From Tamarix chinensis (taxonomy: Eukaryota; Streptophyta; Magnoliopsida; Caryophyllales; Tamaricaceae), in NCBI GenBank assembly GCA_030549775.1, contig CM060174.1:18153193-18217192 (forward strand): a DNA stretch of 64,000 nucleotides, read 5' to 3'. Below, in pieces: positions 58,663 to 64,000 of the stretch. The first letter of the stretch is position 1. Each line of letters starts with the position of its first letter. Below the pieces are notes generated by a model. It was not told the DNA's origin. It worked only from the letters and a program-made list of their open reading frames with translations, and searched no databases. Made by a program: the position numbers and the translations under genes.

Positions 58663-58961
58663 AATCCTCTTAATATATCCCAACTCTAGCTCACTTTCCT
58701 TCACCCCACAGAGTACCACTCATCCATTCATGAACACATGAGTGTCATCATCTACATACTTCTTAGATATTTTGTACTCCTATGTGCATGAGTTTTGGCT
58801 TTCAATTGAGCCTACCCTTTTTTCTCTCTTATCGTTCAACTAATTCATATCATCTTCAGCTTCATCCTTCCTTGTTCTTTAATTATTCAACCATTTCCAC
58901 CTTGAAATCTCCTCATAACCATTAATTACATAATTTGGTTTAATCTTTTCCTATTCACATA
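58663..58961. other. Unassigned sequence between two elements
   Basis: No coding or repeat signal. Confidence 0.5.
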
Positions 58962-59384
58962 TGTGAATACTTAGGACCTAATCTAACAATCAATCAAAAA
59001 TCCCAAGGTTTAATTGAGAGAATAATTCGAACATAAGAACAACGGAGGCAATAATAATGATTTTTATTACATACAACACTAGTGATTATAAGGAGAATAA
59101 ATAATTCTCATAATATCACTAAGTATACAATTCTCTCACCAAACACAAGTGAATAATAGAGGAGATGGTTTAAGTAGTATTCGCAACCTTAGTTATATCT
59201 ATGAATACTAGCACGCCTATTTATATCAATGAAAACAAACCCTACCAAAATAGAGGTGGTGGTGGAAAAGAGAAAAATAAGAACTGTGTTAGTGAATAAG
59301 GGTGCCTTGTCTTTTTTCCAAAACTCTTTAATTTTATCTAATTCTACACAACTAAGGAAGACTAAGGAAACACAACCTAAGGTA
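58962..59384 (-). repeat. 3' LTR of the copia element
   Basis: On the minus strand it ends ...attcaca at 58,962. Partner of 61,776-62,216; clearly diverged. Confidence 0.7.
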
Positions 59385-60639
59385 GTCTACACACACAAGT
59401 ACAAGTCATGTGCTCATAATATCCTCATTGATGTAATATTTTTGAAAACTCAAAATAATAACACAAAATATCATCATAAACCTCTAGTCATGGCAAATGA
59501 ACATGAGTAGACAATAGCTCCATTATCACACATAATACATAAACATTGGAAGTAATTTCTCTACCATCCTAGCCTCATGAGTTAACACACCAAGATAAAT
59601 ATCATTATTAACTCCAACCATAACCAAACACACAAATTTATAATCTCTAAGGAAAAACATTAACATACTAGTGCACCTCTTATTGGAAGACCACAAAAAA
59701 GATCAAAATAACATGTTAGTGGAAAAGTTAACAACCCATAATCCATACAAGCCAATACTATAAGCAAAAAGTACAACAAAATCTGCACCACACCTAGCTA
59801 AGGTGTCTCCATGAGAATCTTGAAACAAATGTTTATAAAAATCATAGCTTGAGTAATACCAGGGTCAATACTTATGAGATGGCACTTCATGCATCATGCA
59901 GCTACAGTATACATAATAGTGATTAAGCAAGCACCCTTAATAGTTCTTGATATAAGAATATCCAAAGTCTTTAGGTTGTTTAACTCAAACATATCATTTT
60001 CTTTAACAACTATATCATAAACATGTAACATAAGATAAACTAATAAAACATCACATACCAATGTCAAAGTCCACCAAAGAGACCACAACTCTTTAGCAAT
60101 AGCAATAGTATATCAAAAGGTGGAATCAACATCAATAGTAGTCTTTGAATATGAAATTATCTCTATCTCACCAAGAATATTACCCATAGTATACACTACA
60201 AAGCCAACTAACTCGTAAATTCAATATCTAATATGAGCCTCGAAAAGCCTTAGTGCTATGCCTAAGGAAATTCACATTTAGGCCACTTGCTATCCAAATT
60301 CCTCATTTGAAGAATCTGTACCATCTGAACCAAGAAAAACAACCTCCACCCTGTCCAATGCACCAAGTAGACTCTCCTACATCATCAAGAAATAATTTAG
60401 ACTCATACAAGGTAACAAATGTGGATGTAATCTGGTAACACAACATGGAATACCTAATAATACCAATGGTAATCCTTTGTCCCAACTACAATAGCTCAAG
60501 ACTAGTAACATCTCAGTCAACTACACTTAATGTTACCACAACTAAAATCATAATAGTTGTGCTAATAATATTATACAATGTCATAGCTTGTTGAGAAATA
60601 TTACCACCACAATCCCTTTATAAACCTTAAATGAACCAT
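59385..60639 (-). other. Copia-internal region of unclear content
   Basis: The minus strand is open at 60,088-59,894 and nearly so from 60,220 on (VGFVVYTMGNILGEIEIISYSKTT..., ELWSLWWTLTLV). These stretches do not match copia integrase or reverse transcriptase by eye. They may be eroded pol or foreign sequence. Confidence 0.35.
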
Positions 60640-60990
60640 TCTTAATAGTACATGTATAGCCTTTGTTATTCAATGAACATAATCAAATGAAGCTCTTAGC
60701 CATCGTAGAAATATAACGAAAACATGATAGGGTCTAACCACACCCAACTACTTCATCACCCTAACAATCCTAATCCCAACAACTCTATAAAAGCACCATT
60801 TCCTAAGATGATAACTCTATCTTGAACCAACTTTTATGGGTACAAACATGGTAAGAGTACCAAAAATCAAAAATCCACCTATCAATTAATCTTATTTATA
60901 TACCTGTGGTAGATAGTACATCACCATCACCATTTCCCTTAGCTATTGAGTTCTATCTCTATCAAATACATCACCACCAATACTTGTCAA
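60640..60990 (-). pseudogene. Copia protease / pre-integrase remnant
   Basis: Minus-strand reading gives MFVPIKVGSR.SYHLRKWCFY (near 60,850-60,790), VVGIRIVRVMK (60,780) and LRMVHLRFIKGL (60,640). These fit the segment behind the copia protease (HMCP...WF, VGIGTVRIKM, MKGL) in order, with stops and substitutions. Confidence 0.55.
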
Positions 60991-61650
60991 TTTTTTATTA
61001 GGAAAGTATTAGCTAATATGTTCTTTCCCACAATGAGAATGGTGGAAAAAATTATTCAGCCTACCCTTCCTCAATTTATATTTCTTCTTCTCACTAGACC
61101 CCCTTGGTACAAGACCCTCACCATGTGAGTCACCTAGAAATCCTCTAGTAAATTAATTCTCAATCAATGCATGCTATAGAAAGGCACTCTTAACATATGT
61201 AAGAATGAATTCATCATTCTCATCTTAGACAGCCTCATAGGGATATTTATAAGTAATAAAAAGATAACACAACAACGTCATAACTAGATCCTTATCATCT
61301 AATTTGACATCTATAACCTACATATCTACTACTATAGAGTCAAATTCATCAACATGAAATTTCAAGGGTACTCCCTCATCTAATTTTAAATCATGAAGTC
61401 CGCCTGTCAATAATAAATGATTCATCACACATCTCATCATATATAGGGATTTCATCTTAAACAAGAAAGAGGAAGTAATTTTATCTTTAGCCAATCTTAC
61501 TAAGACCTTAATTGATCAACACAATTGTATAGTAAACAAGGCCTTCAAATGGATATCTCCAAATTCCTCATCAAACAAAGTCATATGTTCTCTATTTCTT
61601 GAATAACAATTCCTCTGATCCATTTTGAATAAGGATTACCTTCATCATCA
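60991..61650 (-). pseudogene. Copia gag remnant
   Basis: On the minus strand: KALFTIQLC (61,535), VLVRLAKDKITSSFLFKMKSLYM (61,500-61,440), FHVDEFDSIVVDM.VIDVKLDDKDLVMTLLCYL (61,360-61,260), ENDEFILTYVKSAFL (61,220), GEGLVPRGSSEKKKYKLRKGRL (61,120) and a degenerate zinc knuckle HSHCGKEHIS (61,045). This is the order of a copia gag (UBN2-type capsid plus CCHC). Several stops. Confidence 0.78.
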
Positions 61651-61775
61651 GTTTTTATAACCCAAAATTAATCGAATGATCAAATCTCTCAATTTTAGAT
61701 CTTTCAATTGATAATGCAAAGTAGATAATTTACACACCTAAAGATGTAATACAAAATGTAGGGAAAATTCACATA

Positions 61776-62216
61776 TGTGAATGCCTAGGACATAATCTAA
61801 GAATTAATCAAAAAGTTCTAAGTTATAATTTAGAGAAAAATAAAAAAAATTGGGAACATAATGATGATCTTTATTTCATAAAACACTAGTGATTATAAGG
61901 AGCATAAAAAAACTCCTTTCAATATCACTTAGTACATAATTCTCTCACTAAACAAAAGATAATACTAGAGAATATCGTTTAGACAAGTTTGTTGGCCTTT
62001 TTGTGGCTGGGGTTAATATAAAAAAAAAACCTATTTATATTTGTGCAACAAAAACTCTAACAAAATTGGGGTAGAAGGAAAAATAAGTAGAAGAAAAACA
62101 TATATTATGTTATGAAATAATTATACCCTATGTTTTTCTTTAAACTCTCTAACTTTGCTAAATTTTGATACATTCTTCACATTCAAGGAGGAACAAGGAA
62201 ATGTCACCCATATTAA
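61776..62216 (-). repeat. 5' LTR of the copia element
   Basis: On the minus strand it begins TGACATTTCC at 62,216 and ends ...attcaca at 61,776. No standard primer site is readable behind it. Confidence 0.65.
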
Positions 62217-62592
62217 TAAACACAACCCTAGTTCCACTTATTATCTTGGTTTTATCCCAAAATTGTCTAAACACAACCCTAACAACCCTAGTTCCACACA
62301 TAAATACTAGTTATATGCTTATATTCTCTCTTTTCATATGATTTTTTATATTGTATTATTATGTTTTATCTTCATTTTCTAGGTTGTGATCCATGGTAGA
62401 CTTCTCATCTAAGGTAAAATATAGTTTTATTGCAGTAAAAAAAATAATTTTAGCTATTCTCACATGTGTTGTTATGAATCTTAGTGTTTTATGCGTAAAT
62501 CATATATTAATCATATTATTTTTGTAATATGGTTCACATGAGATTAATTGGGATTGGCAATTTCAATAAATCAAGATTAAAGGTTTTTTATG
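62217..62592. other. Unassigned AT-rich sequence
   Basis: It contains a short repeat of aacacaaccctagttccac (62,219 and 62,281) and no gene. Confidence 0.5.
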
Positions 62593-64000
62593 TAACACCC
62601 CCAATTCACCTAGTTAAGAATTTTTTTTGGTGGAATCGTTAATTACTAAATTATTACATGAAAACACCACACTCAACATAAGCCTTACTCCCTTGCCTTT
62701 CTTATGTCGAGTGCTAAGGCTAAAACAAACCATAAAAAAAATTAAATTAGTAGAAATAGAATACCATATATAGATAAAAGTCAAGGATAATTATTGATAG
62801 TACAATAAAGTAACCAAATTACAGTAATGGACATAAGAGTCCAAAGGAAAACTGACCATAACCAAAAAGAAGGACTCATATGTGCAATACTAGTTTGTCC
62901 TAACTCTTAGACCCAAAGGCCCACTTCTTAAAAGGGAATTCTTCTCAAGGACCCTAGTTATCCTTCTTGATATTATACACTTCATGTCATTCCATGTCCC
63001 TCATGTCGTCATCTTTAAAAGTAGTATCAATATGACTTCCTTATACTGAGTAAATTATAATACCTCATAAGAGGTAGCATATTCACATTTTACATAGTCA
63101 CATAGAATCAAAAAGGCATACATAAGCACGAATCATGTACCATAACCACAAATAATAATCATGGAATAATATATATAAGCATCTAATCTAAAACATAATA
63201 GTAAAACATAAAAGTTAACTTCTCATCATTTTAAGGTACAAAGTCATATCTAATTCGTTAAACACGTTCCAAATATAGTGGTAGGGCACTAAAGCAATTA
63301 CCAAACCAATAATCTAAAAAAAAAATACCAAGGTAGGGTACTGAGGAATCTAGCAAAAAAATAAATCTAAAATAAACAAAGGTTGGGCACAATGTAACTA
63401 CCAAACCAACCAATCAGCGATTTAAATTTTCATACACAATAGATATTTGCATTATCACTTACTCAGTCGAGGGGGATACAATCAACACAGGGACACTTAG
63501 GTAGTCTTATTCATATAAGTACCTGAAGGTGACACAATACCCAAACCTTGAACCTTGGGACACTATGGTATGCCTGGCCATACTAGTCACAAAGGCTACC
63601 TAGTATCTTCTCAACCTCGAACACCTCGTCCTTACGTATCTATATTCCCTATAGGGCCGTAATCCACCTGTATAGTAAAGTAGGGCCTTTACTAGGGCAT
63701 AGTGGCACACCAATAAACCAAAATAAACAAGGTCTAACACTTCACTTATAGGGTAGCTAATCCAGGAGAGAAAACCATTCCTAACTCAAGGTCTTTCACT
63801 TTAATAATTAATATTTTTTAAGGTGATCACATAAGTTACATACAACACAACAACTTCTATTTCCCATACTTAATATTTTTCCCTTTTAATTCTCATTATT
63901 AAGGTAAGCCATAAATTTATTCGTCAATAACAAGATAAGTCAAAGCTAAGGTTAAACTATCAAAAGTCTAAGTTAATCGTAGCATCTACTTATTTGTAAA
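62593..64000 (-). mobile_element. Tekay-like LTR fragment, cut by the window end
   Basis: It begins tgtaacacccccaattcacc, i.e. the LTR end GGGGGTGTTACA on the minus strand. It resembles the inner half of the 5' LTR at 32,044-33,580 in scattered phrases ('aaggctaaaacMMaacc', 'caccacactcaacata'). No primer site follows at the low side, so it is a 3' LTR or solo LTR. No coding region is seen. Confidence 0.5.

Larger units (their letters stand above)
58962..62216 (-). mobile_element. Internally shortened copia element
   Basis: LTRs of about 430 bp (58,962-59,384 and 61,776-62,216) share 'tgtgaatRcYtaggac', 'acactagtgattataaggag' and 'caattctctcac'. The inside (2.4 kb) carries, on the minus strand, gag and part of the protease/pre-integrase region. 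Integrase and reverse transcriptase are not seen, and 2.4 kb is too short for them, so a deletion removed most of pol. The palindrome attcacatatgtgaat sits at the low end of both LTRs. Confidence 0.72.

Noticed and set aside
1..64000. CRISPR arrays, bacterial operons, or organelle DNA
   Set aside because: No regularly spaced identical repeats with unique spacers; the introns, LTR elements and nuclear-type rRNA fit a plant nucleus, and I see no plastid or mitochondrial genes.

Overview
This window looks like nuclear DNA of a flowering plant. It is AT-rich and contains plant-type Ty3/gypsy lineages (Athila-like and chromovirus/Tekay-like), Ty1/copia and L1-type LINE remnants, a CACTA (En/Spm) DNA transposon carrying a Ulp1-like protease gene, and pieces of plant 26S rRNA. 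I see no intact host gene, no tRNA gene and no CRISPR array. Almost everything is transposable-element sequence, mostly decayed by stops and frameshifts. The species cannot be named from the sequence alone.

Layout. (1) 1-15,015 is a patchwork of short pieces: an L1 endonuclease remnant (-), a transposed copy of an Athila LTR end, a 115-bp minisatellite resembling part of a Tekay-like LTR, and two adjacent long, almost perfect inverted repeats. The first (arms 6,967-7,700 and 9,503-10,236) carries a 26S rRNA fragment in both arms and a copia gag remnant in its spacer. The second (arms 10,326-11,021 and 13,120-13,810) encloses a gypsy-LTR-like stretch and a probable terminal exon of a host gene. 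Many piece ends fall on words of 15-52 bp that recur elsewhere in the same 15 kb. (2) 15,016-21,181 is a 5'-truncated Athila-like element (+) with integrase, ATHILA ORF1 and the 3' LTR region. (3) About 21,683-35,341 is a chromovirus/Tekay-like element on the minus strand, whose 3' LTR is split by a 3.8-kb LTR-like insertion (21,803-25,639). (4) 36,456-49,420 is a CACTA element with a second gypsy element nested in its left part (36,834-43,720, +). (5) 51,985-58,662 is a minus-strand relative of that nested gypsy element; part of its reverse transcriptase is inverted. (6) 58,962-62,216 is a shortened copia element (-). (7) 62,593-64,000 is an LTR-like fragment cut by the window edge.

How the parts relate. 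The retroelements carry remnants of gag, protease, reverse transcriptase, RNase H and integrase, but every coding region I followed is interrupted. The best-preserved coding signals are the Ulp1-like protease of the CACTA element, with its His-Asp-Cys residues readable, and the integrase core of the nested gypsy element. The most unusual part is the first 15 kb. Its two inverted repeats and its copy of the Athila LTR end are nearly identical to their partners, so they arose recently, while the LINE and copia pieces around them are old. This suggests a recent rearrangement or fragment-capture event, or an assembly chimera. Long-read support would decide between these.
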